DNA from: Aeromonas sp. FDAARGOS 1405
GTDB lineage: Bacteria > Pseudomonadota > Gammaproteobacteria > Enterobacterales > Aeromonadaceae
NCBI RefSeq assembly: GCF_019048265.1
Contig: NZ_CP077311.1
Location: forward strand, 2,799,001-2,863,000
Direction of reading: 5' to 3'
Length of the DNA: 64,000 bases
Within the stretch, counting starts at the first letter, position 1. Every line of letters starts with the position of its first letter. Positions 1 to 9,656 of the stretch are shown in pieces. The notes beneath the pieces are model-generated. The model saw nothing but the letters and a program-made list of their open reading frames with translations. It made no database searches and was not told the DNA's origin. The translations under genes were made by a program, and so were the position numbers.

Positions 1-2676
1 GCGTTCGTACTGGGCTGCCAGGATGAGGAAGATCATCACAATACCGAAGCCGAACGCCATGCCTGCGCTACCGGCAGAGGCCTTCTCCTGATAGGCGGAA
101 CCGGTCCACTCCAGTTTGGCATCGTTGCCAAGGGTGCTGTTGGCCACCTCTTCCAGTGCGGCGATCGCCTGACCCGAACTGTAGCCGGGTGCCGGCTGTG
201 CCATGATCTTGGCTGCCTGGAAGATGTTGAAACGCTCTACCAGCTCGGGGCCAGTGGCATCACGGACCGTCACTAGGCTGCTGAGCGGGATCATCTCGCC
301 GGTGTTGGAGCGCACGTAGACGTTGCGGATATCGCTCTTCTTGGCGCGGTAGTCCGCTTCGGACTGCAACTGTACCCGGTAGGTTCGGCCAAACTGGTTG
401 AAGTCGTTGACATAGACCTGACCGAAGGTGGCCTGCATGGTGTCGAACACCGCATTGATCGGCAGCCCCAGCGCCTTGGCTTTCTCGCGATCCAGGTCGA
501 GATAGACCTGCGGCACATTGGCACGGAATGTGGATGTGACACTGGCAAACTCGGGGCGCTCCTTGGCGGCGGCGAGGAAGCGCTGTACTTCGCCCGAAAA
601 CTCCTGGGCACTGCCGGAACCCCGGTTTTGCAGGTAGCCTTCCAGTCCGCCGGTGGTGGACATCCCCTGGATGGGGGGCGGGTTGAAGGAGGCAACAAAG
701 CCGTCAGCCAGCCCCATCAGGCTCATCCCCTGCAGAGTTTTGGCCAGATCGAAGGAGTCCTGGCCTGTCCCCTTGCGCTCGCTCCAGTCCTTCAGGGTAA
801 TGAAGGTGAGACCGCTGTTGCTGATGATGGCGTTGGAGAGGATGTCGAAGCCCGAGAAGGTGATCACATCCTTCACATTGGGATTGGCCATGGCGATCTT
901 GTCGAACTGATCCGCCACTGCCTGTGTCCGGCTCATGGCGGCGGCATCCGGCAGCATGACGGCGGAGATGAGGTAGCCCTGATCTTCGTTCGGTACCAGC
1001 TCGCCCGGCACTTTCAGGAAGAGACCGTAGATGGAGAGCAACAGTACGGCGATGATGGCAAAAGCGACCCCCACCCGACGGTTCAGGAAGGCCACACCCC
1101 GTACATAGCCGTGGGTCAGCTGGTCAAATTTATCGTTGAACCAGACGAAGAAACGGGCCGGTTTGTGATGTCCCTCTTTCAGCAACACGGCGCACAAGGC
1201 CGGAGAGAGAGTCAGAGCCACCAGACCGGAGATGGCCACCGAGACCGCGACCGTGATGGCGAACTGCTTGTACATCACCCCTGTCATGCCACCCATAAAG
1301 GCGACCGGCAGGAACACGGCGCAAAGCACCAGCACGATGGCGACCACCGGACCTGAGACCTCCTGCATGGCGAGGATGGCAGCCTCTTTGGGCGAACATT
1401 TCTTCTCGCTCATGATCCGCTCGACGTTCTCGAGCACCACGATGGCGTCATCCACCACGATACCGATGGCGAGCACCATGCCGAACAGGGTCAGCAGGTT
1501 GATGGAGAAACCGAGCACCAGCATGCCGGCGAAGGTCCCGATAAGTGACACTGGCACCGCGATACAGGGGATCAGGGTGGCGCGGAAGTTCTGCAGGAAC
1601 AGGTAGACTACCACGAACACCAGCACGATCGCCTCGAACAGGGTGTGTACCACCTCTTCGATGGAGATCTTCACAAACTCTGTGGTGTCGTAGGGGATCT
1701 GGTACTCGATATCCTGCGGAAAGCGCTCCTTGAGCCGCTCCATGGTGGTGTGCACCGCATCGGCGACTGCTACGGCGTTGGCACCGGGCTGCAGATAGGT
1801 AGCGATACCGATGGCCGGTTTGCCGTTGGCGCGGGCCACCAGATCATAATCCTTGCCCCCCAGCTCGACCCGGGCGACATCGCGGACCCGGATCTTGGAG
1901 CCATCGGGCATGGAGCGAACTATGATGTTCTGGAACTCTTTCACATCTTCAAGGCGACCCTTGGTCTGCACCGTGTAGGTGAAGTCGATGGGGGTCGAGG
2001 TGGGCTGAGCGCCGATCTTGCCTGCCGCAAACTGGGTGTTCTGCTCGCGGATGGCGCTAATCACATCACTCGGGGTGAGTTCGAGCTGGGCCAGTCGATC
2101 CGGCCGCAACCAGATGCGCATCGCATAGTCGGTACCGCCAAACAGAGTGGTATCACCGATGCCGGGAATCCGCTTGAGCTCGTCGATGATGTTGAGCAGG
2201 GCATAGTTTGACAGATAGGTGGTATCAAACGAGCCGTTCGGCGACTGGAGGGTGACCACCTGCAGGATGGAGGTCGATTTCTTCTTGACCGTTACCCCCT
2301 GCTTTTTCACCTCTTCCGGCAGCTGGGCCATGGCGGCCGATACCCGGTTGTTGACGTTGATGGTGGCCTGATCCGGATCTGTGCCGATCTCGAAGTAGAC
2401 GTTGAGGTTCATCTGGCCGTTGGAGGCCGAACCCGATTGCATATAGATCATCCGCTCGACGCCGTTGATCTGCTGCTCCAGCGGTGCGGCGACAGTCTGG
2501 GAGATCACCTCCGGAGTGGCCCCCGGATAGAAAGCGGTCACCGAGACCACCGGCGGGGTGATCTGGGGGTACTGCTCGATGGGAAGCGAGCGCATTGCCG
2601 CCAATCCGCCCAGCACGATAATGATCGAAATCACGCTGGCGAAGATGGGACGCTCGATAAAAAACCTGGAAAACAT
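1..2676 (-). CDS. RND multidrug efflux permease, HAE1 (AcrB/MexB) family, 3' end outside window
   Basis: Inner-membrane proton-driven pump subunit that exports drugs and other amphiphiles through a tripartite complex. The 892 codons seen read from an ATG at 2676, with AGGAGC five bases upstream, to the window edge without a stop. The start MFSRFFIERPIFASV is typical of the family. The TM4 proton-relay pair of aspartates is present (GIVVDDAIVVLENV), as is a porter-domain QLPEEV segment. About 150 residues, including TM10-12, should lie off the left edge. It begins nine bases after the fusion-protein stop, so the two are one operon; an outer-membrane factor may follow outside the window. The system resembles Aeromonas AheABC, but I cannot tell it from other RND pumps of the genus. 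Confidence 0.95.
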   Translation of the reverse strand, partial: MFSRFFIERPIFASVISIIIVLGGLAAMRSLPIEQYPQITPPVVSVTAFYPGATPEVISQTVAAPLEQQINGVERMIYMQSGSASNGQMNLNVYFEIGTDPDQATINVNNRVSAAMAQLPEEVKKQGVTVKKKSTSILQVVTLQSPNGSFDTTYLSNYALLNIIDELKRIPGIGDTTLFGGTDYAMRIWLRPDRLAQLELTPSDVISAIREQNTQFAAGKIGAQPTSTPIDFTYTVQTKGRLEDVKEFQNIIVRSMPDGSKIRVRDVARVELGGKDYDLVARANGKPAIGIATYLQPGANAVAVADAVHTTMERLKERFPQDIEYQIPYDTTEFVKISIEEVVHTLFEAIVLVFVVVYLFLQNFRATLIPCIAVPVSLIGTFAGMLVLGFSINLLTLFGMVLAIGIVVDDAIVVLENVERIMSEKKCSPKEAAILAMQEVSGPVVAIVLVLCAVFLPVAFMGGMTGVMYKQFAITVAVSVAISGLVALTLSPALCAVLLKEGHHKPARFFVWFNDKFDQLTHGYVRGVAFLNRRVGVAFAIIAVLLLSIYGLFLKVPGELVPNEDQGYLISAVMLPDAAAMSRTQAVADQFDKIAMANPNVKDVITFSGFDILSNAIISNSGLTFITLKDWSERKGTGQDSFDLAKTLQGMSLMGLADGFVASFNPPPIQGMSTTGGLEGYLQNRGSGSAQEFSGEVQRFLAAAKERPEFASVTSTFRANVPQVYLDLDREKAKALGLPINAVFDTMQATFGQVYVNDFNQFGRTYRVQLQSEADYRAKKSDIRNVYVRSNTGEMIPLSSLVTVRDATGPELVERFNIFQAAKIMAQPAPGYSSGQAIAALEEVANSTLGNDAKLEWTGSAYQEKASAGSAGMAFGFGIVMIFLILAAQYER

Positions 2677-2685
2677 ACGAGCTCC

Positions 2686-3885
2686 TTACTTGGCCGCTGA
2701 GTGGCTGACCATCTTGGCGGTGATGGCTTTCATCTCGTCGGCAGAGACAGGTTTCACCACGCTGCCGGGGCGAGCCTTCATCAAGCCTTCGACGATGTAA
2801 CGGTCACCGGCATTGAGGCCGCTGTCGATCAGCACCCCCTCGGAGACCACCGGGCCCAGTTTGACCGGACGGGGGATCACCTTGTTCTCGGCATCGACCA
2901 CCATCACCATGCGGTCAGCCTGGGACTGGACGATAGCGCGGGGCGGCACCACGATGGCATTCTTGCGGGTGCCCAGATCGATGGTCATACGGACAAACTG
3001 GCCGGGCAGCAGCACGCCATCCTTGTTGTCGAAGATGGCACGGGCCCGGATGGTGCCGGTCTGGGGATCGACCCGGTTGTCGGAGAAGTTGAGCTTGCCC
3101 GCTTCAGGGTAGACAGAGCCATCGGCCAGACGAATATGGGTGCGCCAGGTGGTGGCATCCTTCGCCTCAATCACCCCTTTCTTTACCGAGTTTTCGAAGT
3201 TGAGGCGATCCTGCTCCGAGTAGGAGAAGTTGACATAGAGCGGATCAAACTGGGTGATGGTAGTGAGCAGGCCGTTGTCGCCGCTGGTGGAGATAAGGCT
3301 CCCCTCGGACTGGGAGCTCTTGCTCGCCATGCCGTTTATGGGGGCGGTCACCTGGGTATAGCTGAGGTTGAGCTCGGCCTCCTTCACCTTGGCCTGGGCG
3401 GCCTGGTGACTGGCGATGGCAGCCTCGTAGTTGGCAATAGTATCGTCATAGTCCTTGCGACTCACTACTTGGCGTTTGAACAGCGGGATGATGCGATCCC
3501 GATCGGCGCGGGCCTTGTTGAGGCGAGCCAGCTCCTGAGCCAGGGTCCCTTTGGCCTGCTCCAGCGCCACCTTGTAGGGCTCGGGATCGATCAGAAACAG
3601 CTCCTGGCCGGCGGTAACCGGCTGACCTTCGATGTAGGTGCGCTTGAGCAGGATGCCACTGACTCGTGATCGCACATCGATCTCGCGAAAACCGGCGGTT
3701 TCACCCACCATCTCGGTGGTGAGCGGCACATCGGTCAGCTTGACCTCTGCCACCACTACGGGGACCGGCGGCAGCGCCTGAGCTCCGGCAGTTGGTTTAT
3801 CACCACAGGCGGTCAGGGCACTGGCTAGAGCCAGAGCGATCCAGCCGCGTTTTAACATCTCTTCCCTGACGGATTGCACCTTCAT
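2686..3885 (-). CDS. RND efflux periplasmic adaptor (membrane fusion) lipoprotein
   Basis: AcrA/MexA-type adaptor linking the inner-membrane pump to the outer-membrane channel. A lipoprotein signal ends in LASALTAC, followed by the beta-barrel/lipoyl segment (REIDVRSRVSGILLKRTYIEG), a coiled-coil hairpin rich in Ala, Glu and Lys, the second lipoyl half, and a C-terminal membrane-proximal domain. Three consecutive ATG codons lie at 3891, 3888 and 3885; the last is seven bases after AGGAG, so I use it (399 residues). A shorter start at 3858 (MLKRGW), behind GGGAAGAG, would give a more classical lipoprotein signal. It is the first gene of the efflux operon. No regulator gene is adjacent on the upstream side in this window. 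Confidence 0.94.
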   Translation of the reverse strand: MKVQSVREEMLKRGWIALALASALTACGDKPTAGAQALPPVPVVVAEVKLTDVPLTTEMVGETAGFREIDVRSRVSGILLKRTYIEGQPVTAGQELFLIDPEPYKVALEQAKGTLAQELARLNKARADRDRIIPLFKRQVVSRKDYDDTIANYEAAIASHQAAQAKVKEAELNLSYTQVTAPINGMASKSSQSEGSLISTSGDNGLLTTITQFDPLYVNFSYSEQDRLNFENSVKKGVIEAKDATTWRTHIRLADGSVYPEAGKLNFSDNRVDPQTGTIRARAIFDNKDGVLLPGQFVRMTIDLGTRKNAIVVPPRAIVQSQADRMVMVVDAENKVIPRPVKLGPVVSEGVLIDSGLNAGDRYIVEGLMKARPGSVVKPVSADEMKAITAKMVSHSAAK

Positions 3886-4221
3886 CATCATACTCCTGTG
3901 GGATGGTGCACGATTGCCGCGCCCACCCTTTCTCTTCATGAACATGGTTAACTGCATGGTTACAAATTTAACTTATTGGATTACTGATAGTTTTTAATGA
4001 TAGAGCACGAATATTGAACCCAAGCTGCTCGACAGTGAAAGTTGTCAGAACATGACGGCAGGTTGTAGACGGGGCAGCGACAGGCGATAACAGGCCAGCA
4101 GGTATCTTTCGGCGTTGTCATGGCTGGATGCGGGGCCCAAAGGAATTATAAGAAGGAAAAAGCGAGGGAAGTGGGGGCTGGGTCACAGTGGGGGCGTCAA
4201 ATGCCCCCACTATCAGGTCTG
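3886..4221. other. intergenic region upstream of the efflux operon
   Basis: A stretch of 336 bases with no convincing gene. It must hold the efflux promoter, reading leftward. The AT-rich part around 3950-4010 is the likely place, and the near-direct repeat CATGGTTAA / CATGGTTAC lies at about 3942-3962. At 4187-4211 an inverted repeat, AGTGGGGGC and GCCCCCACT around a seven-base loop, lies just past the xthA stop; it could end xthA transcription but lacks a following T-run. Confidence 0.5.
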
Positions 4222-5028
4222 TCAGGCAAAGCAGGCCCAGATGGGGGCGTGATCTGAGGGTTTCTCGATGCCGCGCAGCTCATAATCGATGCCGGTCTCG
4301 GTCACGCTGTCCTTGAGAGCATCGGAGGCCATGATGAGGTCGATGCGCAGGCCACGGTTCTCGTCAAAGCCCTTGGAGCGGTAGTCAAACCAGGAGAATC
4401 GCTCGCACTCGGTGGGGTTGGCGGCGCGGAAGGTGTCGGTGAGACCGAACCCTTTCAGCCGCTCCATCCACTCCCGCTCGATGGGCAGGAAGGAGCACTT
4501 GCCATCCCGCAGCCAGCGCTTGCGGTTCGCTTCGCCGATACCGATGTCGAGATCGGTGGGGGAGATATTCATATCTCCGATCAGCACCAGCTGGTCGTCC
4601 GGGGTGTGGTTGGTCTCGAGATAGTGCTGCAGATCCTCGTAGAACTTCTGCTTGGCCGGGAACTTGGTCTCGTGATCCTGGCTTTCACCCTGCGGGAAGT
4701 AGCCGTTCATTACCTTGATGAGGGAGCCGTCTTCGCGCTCGAAGGTGGCCATGATCATCCGGCGCTGGGCCTCTTCGTCATCGGTGGGGAAGCCTTTCTC
4801 CACCTTGACCGGTTTCTGCTTGCTCATGATGGCGACCCCGTAGTGAGCCTTCTGGCCGTGAAACGCTACGTGATAGCCCATGGCCTCCACATCGGCCAGC
4901 GGGAAGGCCTCGTCATGGACCTTGATTTCCTGCAGGCCGATCACATCGGGCTGGTGCTTGTCGATGATGGCTTGCAACTGGTGCAGACGGGCGCGCAGGC
5001 CGTTGATATTGAAAGAGATGATCTTCAT
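4222..5028 (-). CDS. xthA: exodeoxyribonuclease III
   Basis: AP endonuclease and 3'-5' exonuclease of base-excision repair. The 268-residue length equals that of E. coli XthA and the sequence follows it closely from [14 protein letters not shown] to the end. Metal and catalytic residues are visible: Glu34 in LQEIK, the GDMNISPTD motif, and the terminal SDHAP histidine. I start at 5028 to match the family; an in-frame ATG at 5043 (MSIPDMKII) is possible, and neither has a strong ribosome site. The gene appears to stand alone between the efflux operon and the potassium channel gene. Confidence 0.97.
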   Translation of the reverse strand: MKIISFNINGLRARLHQLQAIIDKHQPDVIGLQEIKVHDEAFPLADVEAMGYHVAFHGQKAHYGVAIMSKQKPVKVEKGFPTDDEEAQRRMIMATFEREDGSLIKVMNGYFPQGESQDHETKFPAKQKFYEDLQHYLETNHTPDDQLVLIGDMNISPTDLDIGIGEANRKRWLRDGKCSFLPIEREWMERLKGFGLTDTFRAANPTECERFSWFDYRSKGFDENRGLRIDLIMASDALKDSVTETGIDYELRGIEKPSDHAPIWACFA

Positions 5029-5143
5029 GTCCGGGATGCTCATGTCATTTTTATAAGTCGCTATTGGACTAGGAATCGGCGGTGGATGCAAGTTTGGCCG
5101 CGGGCCTGCATCAGTGGCAGGCACCGCGGGGTGGGCAGAGGTG

Positions 5144-6106
5144 TCAGCGGGTCATCTTTTTGACGAATACCACCACAAACAGCGCCAGTGTGAAGCTGCC
5201 GGTGAAGGCTTCAAAGGCGGCAAAGATCCTGGAAAGCCCGACCGGAGTGAAGTCGCCATAACCCAGGGTGGTGAAGGTGACCACGCTGTAGTAGAGGCAC
5301 TCCAGCAGGAAGATGGCGTTCTCTTCAAGAGAGGCTTCTGGTCGGTATATCAGATGATTGCCCGCGAAGTTAAGGCCGCAGAAGAAGTAAAAAATGCTGC
5401 AGATAAAGATGAGCAGCAACGAGAAGAGCACCACCCGCATCGGAGCCTCGCCATAGCCGCAGAAGAGATCGACCACCCAGGAGGTGAAGCGCTGGGTCGA
5501 CCAGAACGGCAGTTGCAGGCGACGCATGGTGAGCTCTTGCTGGATATAGTTGCCGGACATGGTGAAGATCCCCTGCGCCTCGGAGGCTTTGCGCAGATCC
5601 CGGTAGGTCTCTTCCGCCTCCTTGAACCAGATGCGCGCCTGTTTGGGATCCCGTTCACGGCGCCCCTTGCGATCCTGCATCACCCGTTTGCCGGTCTGCA
5701 TGTTGTCGAGCCGGGTGTTGTGCCAGCGGATGCCGAGCAGATTGACGTCATCGAGGGTGGCGCACTGGAGGTTGGCATCACTGAGATCGGCCTTCATCAG
5801 GCTGCCCCCTTTCATGCGCAGGCCGTAGAGGTGACCCCCGCGCAGGTTGGCGCGATAGAGGTTGCACTGCTCCAGCAAGAATCCCTGATCGGACTCCTTG
5901 TTGACCAGATTGAGGCCAGCCAGATTGGCCCGTGACAGCTGCAGGCCGTGGCAGAGTCCGCCAGCGCGAACGTATTGTTCGAGCGCCTCGGCGGTGCGGG
6001 CTTCCTGATGAGGTCCATGGGGATCATGCCACTTGCAAAGATCGTGCTCGCCAGCTTCTTCACTGCAGTGGCGGCCATCGGCCACCAGATAACGACACAT
6101 CGCCAT
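5144..6106 (-). CDS. pentapeptide-repeat / two-TM potassium channel fusion protein
   Basis: A 320-residue predicted inner-membrane channel. Residues about 1-35 are Cys/His-rich ([22 protein letters not shown]), perhaps a small metal-binding motif. Residues 50-135 carry degenerate A(N/D)Lxx pentapeptide repeats ([18 protein letters not shown]). A helical linker follows to about 215, then TM1, a pore loop with filter TTLGYGDF (GYG at 282-284), and TM2 to the C-terminus. The pore is of the Ion_trans_2 potassium type. Start at 6106 is preceded by GAGGGAAG; 6100 is an alternative. What opens it is unknown; the cytoplasmic repeat domain is the obvious candidate sensor. Confidence 0.85.
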   Translation of the reverse strand: MAMCRYLVADGRHCSEEAGEHDLCKWHDPHGPHQEARTAEALEQYVRAGGLCHGLQLSRANLAGLNLVNKESDQGFLLEQCNLYRANLRGGHLYGLRMKGGSLMKADLSDANLQCATLDDVNLLGIRWHNTRLDNMQTGKRVMQDRKGRRERDPKQARIWFKEAEETYRDLRKASEAQGIFTMSGNYIQQELTMRRLQLPFWSTQRFTSWVVDLFCGYGEAPMRVVLFSLLLIFICSIFYFFCGLNFAGNHLIYRPEASLEENAIFLLECLYYSVVTFTTLGYGDFTPVGLSRIFAAFEAFTGSFTLALFVVVFVKKMTR

Positions 6107-6171
6107 CTTCGCTTCCCTCGCATTACCGTACTGGTTTCAGCATAGGCGGGAAAAGGGGGCGTGACGGCGTC

Positions 6172-7818
6172 TTAGTTGAACTGGTTAAACTCCTGACGCA
6201 GCTTGCGAAAACGCTCCTGCTGAGCCGGGTTGAGGGGGATGCCGTCGAGCACGTCCAGGGTCTCTTTGCACTCGATACCAAACTCCGGGCTTTTGCGGTT
6301 TTTCTGCATCAGTTGCAGCAACACCTGGATCTTGTTGAGGGCGGCACCGGTATTGGCGGGGGCCCGGCGCAGCGCCTCGCGAAAGTGACCGAGCGCCTGT
6401 TCCAGCTCGCCGCTCTGATAGGCCTTGATCCCCAGATCGTTGAGCTGCTGGTAGCGCTGACGCCGCTCCAGCACCGTTTTATCATCACGGGTTGCCTGAA
6501 TGCAGGTAGTAAGCAGCCGGTCTTCATCCTTTGCCAGCAGTCCCTGCAGGCTCTCGGCATATTCGAACTCGCCGAGCTGGTAGAGGGCGAGGATTGTTTC
6601 GCCAAGCAGGGCAGGGGGCATGGTGGCCGGTTCATCAAGCCAGTTCTGGTTGGCGCGATAGAGCATCTTCTTGCCCTTGAGCAGCTCGCCCAGCGCAATT
6701 TGCACTCGGGCCTGACAGATTTGCTCGAATACCGGGTAGTTGAACTCCGACATCATCAGCGAATCACGGATGCGCGACAGGGCCGAGTTGACCTGCTTTT
6801 GCAGGTTAGCGATATGATAGCTGTCGTTGCTGTTGAGGGCGTAGAGGGTCAGGGTCTGGATATAGGCACCCAGATAGTGGGGGGTTCGGTGGATCGAGTT
6901 ACGCGACAGATCGATCAGCGACAGCAGCACATCCTTGGCCTGAGCGTAGTCGTGGCGTAGCAGGCACACTTCCGCCAGCCGACGGGAGAGCTGCACCGAC
7001 TGGGGGGATATATCCACCGCTCGTCTAAGTTCTTGTTGTGCCAGTTCATCGTTGCCGAGGGCGAGTTGGGATTCCGCCAGCCAGAGGTGTGCTTCCACCA
7101 TCAGCGGGGTATTTTTGAGGGTCGCCTGCAGATGGCTGACCGCTTCTTCATGAAGTCCCAAGGTATTGCACGCCTTGCCCAGCGTCAGGCGGGCCCAGCT
7201 GTTCTCCTGCCCGGCCAGCAGCTGGCGCATCAGGGCGCGTGCTTCTTGTGCCTGACCCAGCTTGAGGTGAGTATCAGCTTGCAGGCAGCGGCAGTAGTTG
7301 GCAAAACGGGGGACAGCATCAGCCCGCTCGGCACAGGCGGTAATGAGGGTCGCCAGATTGTTATCAGCCAGCGCAGTAAAGACGCTGGCCAGGGCGTTGC
7401 GCCGGGCGAGGGCCCGCTTGAGGCGAAACGAGAACTGCTCCTGGGAGAAGGGCTTCATCAGGTATTCGTCGGGCTCGGCTTCCAGCGCGCTCAGCACCAT
7501 GGCGCGAGAGCTGTCGCCACTCACCATGATCACCACGCTCTGGGGCGGAATGAGCTTCTGATCCCGCAGGCTCTCCAGCAGCTGCCGCCCGTTCTCGCCA
7601 ATCCCCAGATCGTAATCAATGAGATAGATATCGAAGCTGCCCTTCTGGCAGCGGCGTCGCGCATCCTCGGCGGTATTGGAGTAGGTGATGTTGCTGATAC
7701 CCAGATTGAGCAGCATCGCCTTCATCATCACCTGAAACGAGCGCTGCTCATTGACCATCAGAATGCGTTGTGGCTTGGCAGGGCTCTTCTTTTCTGACGC
7801 GTTTTCCGGTGTCTGCAT
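6172..7818 (-). CDS. response regulator with C-terminal TPR array, no DNA-binding domain
   Basis: A 548-residue cytoplasmic protein. An N-terminal receiver domain (about residues 17-140) has the acidic pocket, the phospho-acceptor region DIYLIDYDLG and the conserved lysine in YLMKPFSQEQ. The rest is tetratricopeptide repeats (for example ARLTLGKACNTLGLHEEAVSHL and a last unit near ALGHFREALRRAPAN). No helix-turn-helix, GGDEF, EAL or HD-GYP output is visible, so output is probably by protein binding. The start at 7818 gives the usual N-terminal length before the receiver domain; an upstream ATG at 7884 is possible. No sensor kinase is adjacent, so its partner must be elsewhere. Confidence 0.85.
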   Translation of the reverse strand: MQTPENASEKKSPAKPQRILMVNEQRSFQVMMKAMLLNLGISNITYSNTAEDARRRCQKGSFDIYLIDYDLGIGENGRQLLESLRDQKLIPPQSVVIMVSGDSSRAMVLSALEAEPDEYLMKPFSQEQFSFRLKRALARRNALASVFTALADNNLATLITACAERADAVPRFANYCRCLQADTHLKLGQAQEARALMRQLLAGQENSWARLTLGKACNTLGLHEEAVSHLQATLKNTPLMVEAHLWLAESQLALGNDELAQQELRRAVDISPQSVQLSRRLAEVCLLRHDYAQAKDVLLSLIDLSRNSIHRTPHYLGAYIQTLTLYALNSNDSYHIANLQKQVNSALSRIRDSLMMSEFNYPVFEQICQARVQIALGELLKGKKMLYRANQNWLDEPATMPPALLGETILALYQLGEFEYAESLQGLLAKDEDRLLTTCIQATRDDKTVLERRQRYQQLNDLGIKAYQSGELEQALGHFREALRRAPANTGAALNKIQVLLQLMQKNRKSPEFGIECKETLDVLDGIPLNPAQQERFRKLRQEFNQFN

Positions 7819-7955
7819 TGTTCTGGGTCGAGGCGCTACGGGTTGATGGGAGAAAGTGTGCCACCAAAGCGTGTCAAGTGGCAATCAATGTGCTTTTGTC
7901 ACGCAACTTTCAGTTTCCATGTCACGCTCTGTGCCTGGTGGCCAGGGCGATGTGG

Positions 7956-7969
7956 TTGATCCATATCAA
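7956..7969. promoter_or_regulatory. perfect FNR-type box upstream of hsp20
   Basis: TTGAT, four bases, ATCAA matches the FNR/Anr consensus at all ten fixed positions. It lies 145 bases before the hsp20 start and a similar distance before the divergent response-regulator start, so the direction of control is not settled. A TTTTTAGACT stretch at about 8005-8014 could be a -10 region for hsp20. Confidence 0.55.
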
Positions 7970-8113
7970 ATAAAGCTCAGATGGGGTGGCAGCACGCGGC
8001 ACACTTTTTAGACTGATAGAGGGGGCAACGACAAGCCCCGGTCACATATAGGCCCCATCAGGCAGGTATCAGGGCCTGCCTCTGTTAGTCCATGAATCAC
8101 GGAGGGATCAGAG

Positions 8114-8539
8114 ATGAGTTTGCTACCAAGCCGTACCAGTCTGTTCGATGACCTGTTTCGCGATATGGCGTCCGGCTTCTATATTCGCCCCTTGCACGGG
8201 GACCCCTTGCCGAGCCAGATCAGGCTGGATTTGAAGGAGAGTGATGGCAACTATGTGCTGCAAGCCGAGTTGCCGGGGGTTGCCAAAGAGGACATCCATG
8301 TGGATATCCATGGTAAACAGGTGACGCTGAAAGCGGAGATCCGCCAGTTTGACAGCCAGAACAAGGATGAGCGAACACTGCGCAGTGAACGCTATTTTGG
8401 CAGTGTTTCACGCACTCTGGAGTTGCCGGTCGAGGTGGCGCTGGACAAGGTCAGCGCCAGGTTCGAGAACGGTATCCTCACGTTGCAACTGCCCAAGCAG
8501 GTGGAAACGCCAGCCCCTCACCGGGTGACCATCGAATAG
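8114..8539 (+). CDS. Hsp20 / alpha-crystallin small heat-shock protein
   Basis: ATP-independent holdase chaperone, 141 residues. The alpha-crystallin domain spans about 35-130, with LPGVAKEDIHVDIHGKQVTL, the later ERYFGSVSRTLELP strand block and FENGILTLQLPK near the end. The C-terminal tail lacks a clear I-x-I motif (TPAPHRVTIE), which is slightly odd for an oligomerising small Hsp. The ribosome site GGAGGG ends a few bases before ATG. It is a single gene with its own terminator. The FNR-type box upstream suggests induction on oxygen limitation rather than, or as well as, heat; I see no clear sigma-32 promoter. Confidence 0.93.
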   Translation: MSLLPSRTSLFDDLFRDMASGFYIRPLHGDPLPSQIRLDLKESDGNYVLQAELPGVAKEDIHVDIHGKQVTLKAEIRQFDSQNKDERTLRSERYFGSVSRTLELPVEVALDKVSARFENGILTLQLPKQVETPAPHRVTIE

Positions 8540-8569
8540 CCCGTGACAAGTTCATCATCAACCGTAATG

Positions 8570-8597
8570 AGAAGGCCCCGTTATCGGGGCCTTCTGT
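8570..8597. terminator. bidirectional intrinsic terminator between hsp20 and apbE
   Basis: AGAAGGCCCCG and CGGGGCCTTCT around a four-base loop form an 11-bp stem. T-rich sequence follows on the plus side. It sits between convergent hsp20 and apbE. Confidence 0.8.
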
Positions 8598-8600
8598 TTA

Positions 8601-9656
8601 TCAGTGCTTTTCTGTCGGTTGCTTCGCCAGATAGTGGGCGAATTGGGGCGTGTACTTGGCCTTGAACCCCTGTTCGGTCTTGATGATGAGATAGACCGCC
8701 AGCTTGTGCTGTTTGGCAAATGCCATACCCGCTTCGGGCCCCATCACCATCAGCGCGGTATCGAGGGCGTCAGCCTCAAGCGCGGTCGGGGTGATCACGC
8801 TGGCGGAGACCAGCTTGTGGGTGACAGGCTGGCCGGTGGCGGGGTCGATGATATGGGAGTAACGCTGTCCATCTATCTCGTAGTAGTTGCGATAGCTGCC
8901 TGCGGTGCTGAGCGCCATACCGTTGGGGATGACGATATCGGAAAACGCTCCCGGCTGATCGGAAGGTTCGACGATGGCCACTCTCCACGGTGAACCCTTG
9001 CTGTTGTTGCCCTTGCTGCGCACCGCACCGGCCACTTCGATCAGGTAGTTGTGTACCCCCTTGCCCTCGAGCAGGGCGGCGATTTCATCCGATGCAGCCC
9101 CTTCGCCCAGGGTGGAGAGGTCGAGATAGAGATCCGGGATCGTTTTTTCGAGCAGGAAGTGATCCCCTTGCGGGGTCAGGGTCAGCTTGTCGATGCCCAC
9201 CTTGTGGCGGGCGGCGGCGATGGCCGCCTCATCGGGTCGCTTGACCGGGCGTTTGTCCGGGCCAAATCCCCACAGATTGACCAGCGGCCCCACGGTCACA
9301 TCCAGCTTGCCATCGGTCAGCTTACCGGCATCAATCCCCTGCTGGACTATGATGGCCATGGCGGGCGGGATGGCAAACGGGGTATTGGCGGGCCCCTGAT
9401 TGAATCGGGAGATGAGGGAGTCGGGATCGTAGGTGGAGATCTCCTTGTTCATCCGGGCCAGCAGACTCTCTACATCGCTTTTGAGGGAGGGCTCCCCACC
9501 GGGGTAGCTATCGCTCAGGGTCACCACATAGTAGGTGCCCATGGTCTTGCCCTGAATACGGGTCTGGGCTGGCGGGGTCGGCTGGCAGCCGGTCAGCGCC
9601 AGCAGCAGGGTTAGCAGCAGGCCGCGCAGGGCCGCCACGGGGGTCATCGCAATCAT
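8601..9656 (-). CDS. apbE: FAD:protein FMN transferase (ApbE), lipoprotein
   Basis: Covalently attaches FMN from FAD to Thr/Ser of exported flavoproteins such as NqrB/C and RnfG. The 351 residues begin with a lipoprotein signal ending LLLALTGC. The ApbE core follows: KTMGTYYVV, the MNKEISTYDPDSLISRFN segment, the LDLSTLGEGAASDEIAALL motif, and the late YSHIIDPATGQPV and ADALDTALMVMG metal/FAD-site motifs. It stands alone here, not beside an nqr or rnf operon. Start at 9656 is followed by an in-frame ATG at 9647; either keeps the signal. Confidence 0.95.
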   Translation of the reverse strand: MIAMTPVAALRGLLLTLLLALTGCQPTPPAQTRIQGKTMGTYYVVTLSDSYPGGEPSLKSDVESLLARMNKEISTYDPDSLISRFNQGPANTPFAIPPAMAIIVQQGIDAGKLTDGKLDVTVGPLVNLWGFGPDKRPVKRPDEAAIAAARHKVGIDKLTLTPQGDHFLLEKTIPDLYLDLSTLGEGAASDEIAALLEGKGVHNYLIEVAGAVRSKGNNSKGSPWRVAIVEPSDQPGAFSDIVIPNGMALSTAGSYRNYYEIDGQRYSHIIDPATGQPVTHKLVSASVITPTALEADALDTALMVMGPEAGMAFAKQHKLAVYLIIKTEQGFKAKYTPQFAHYLAKQPTEKH

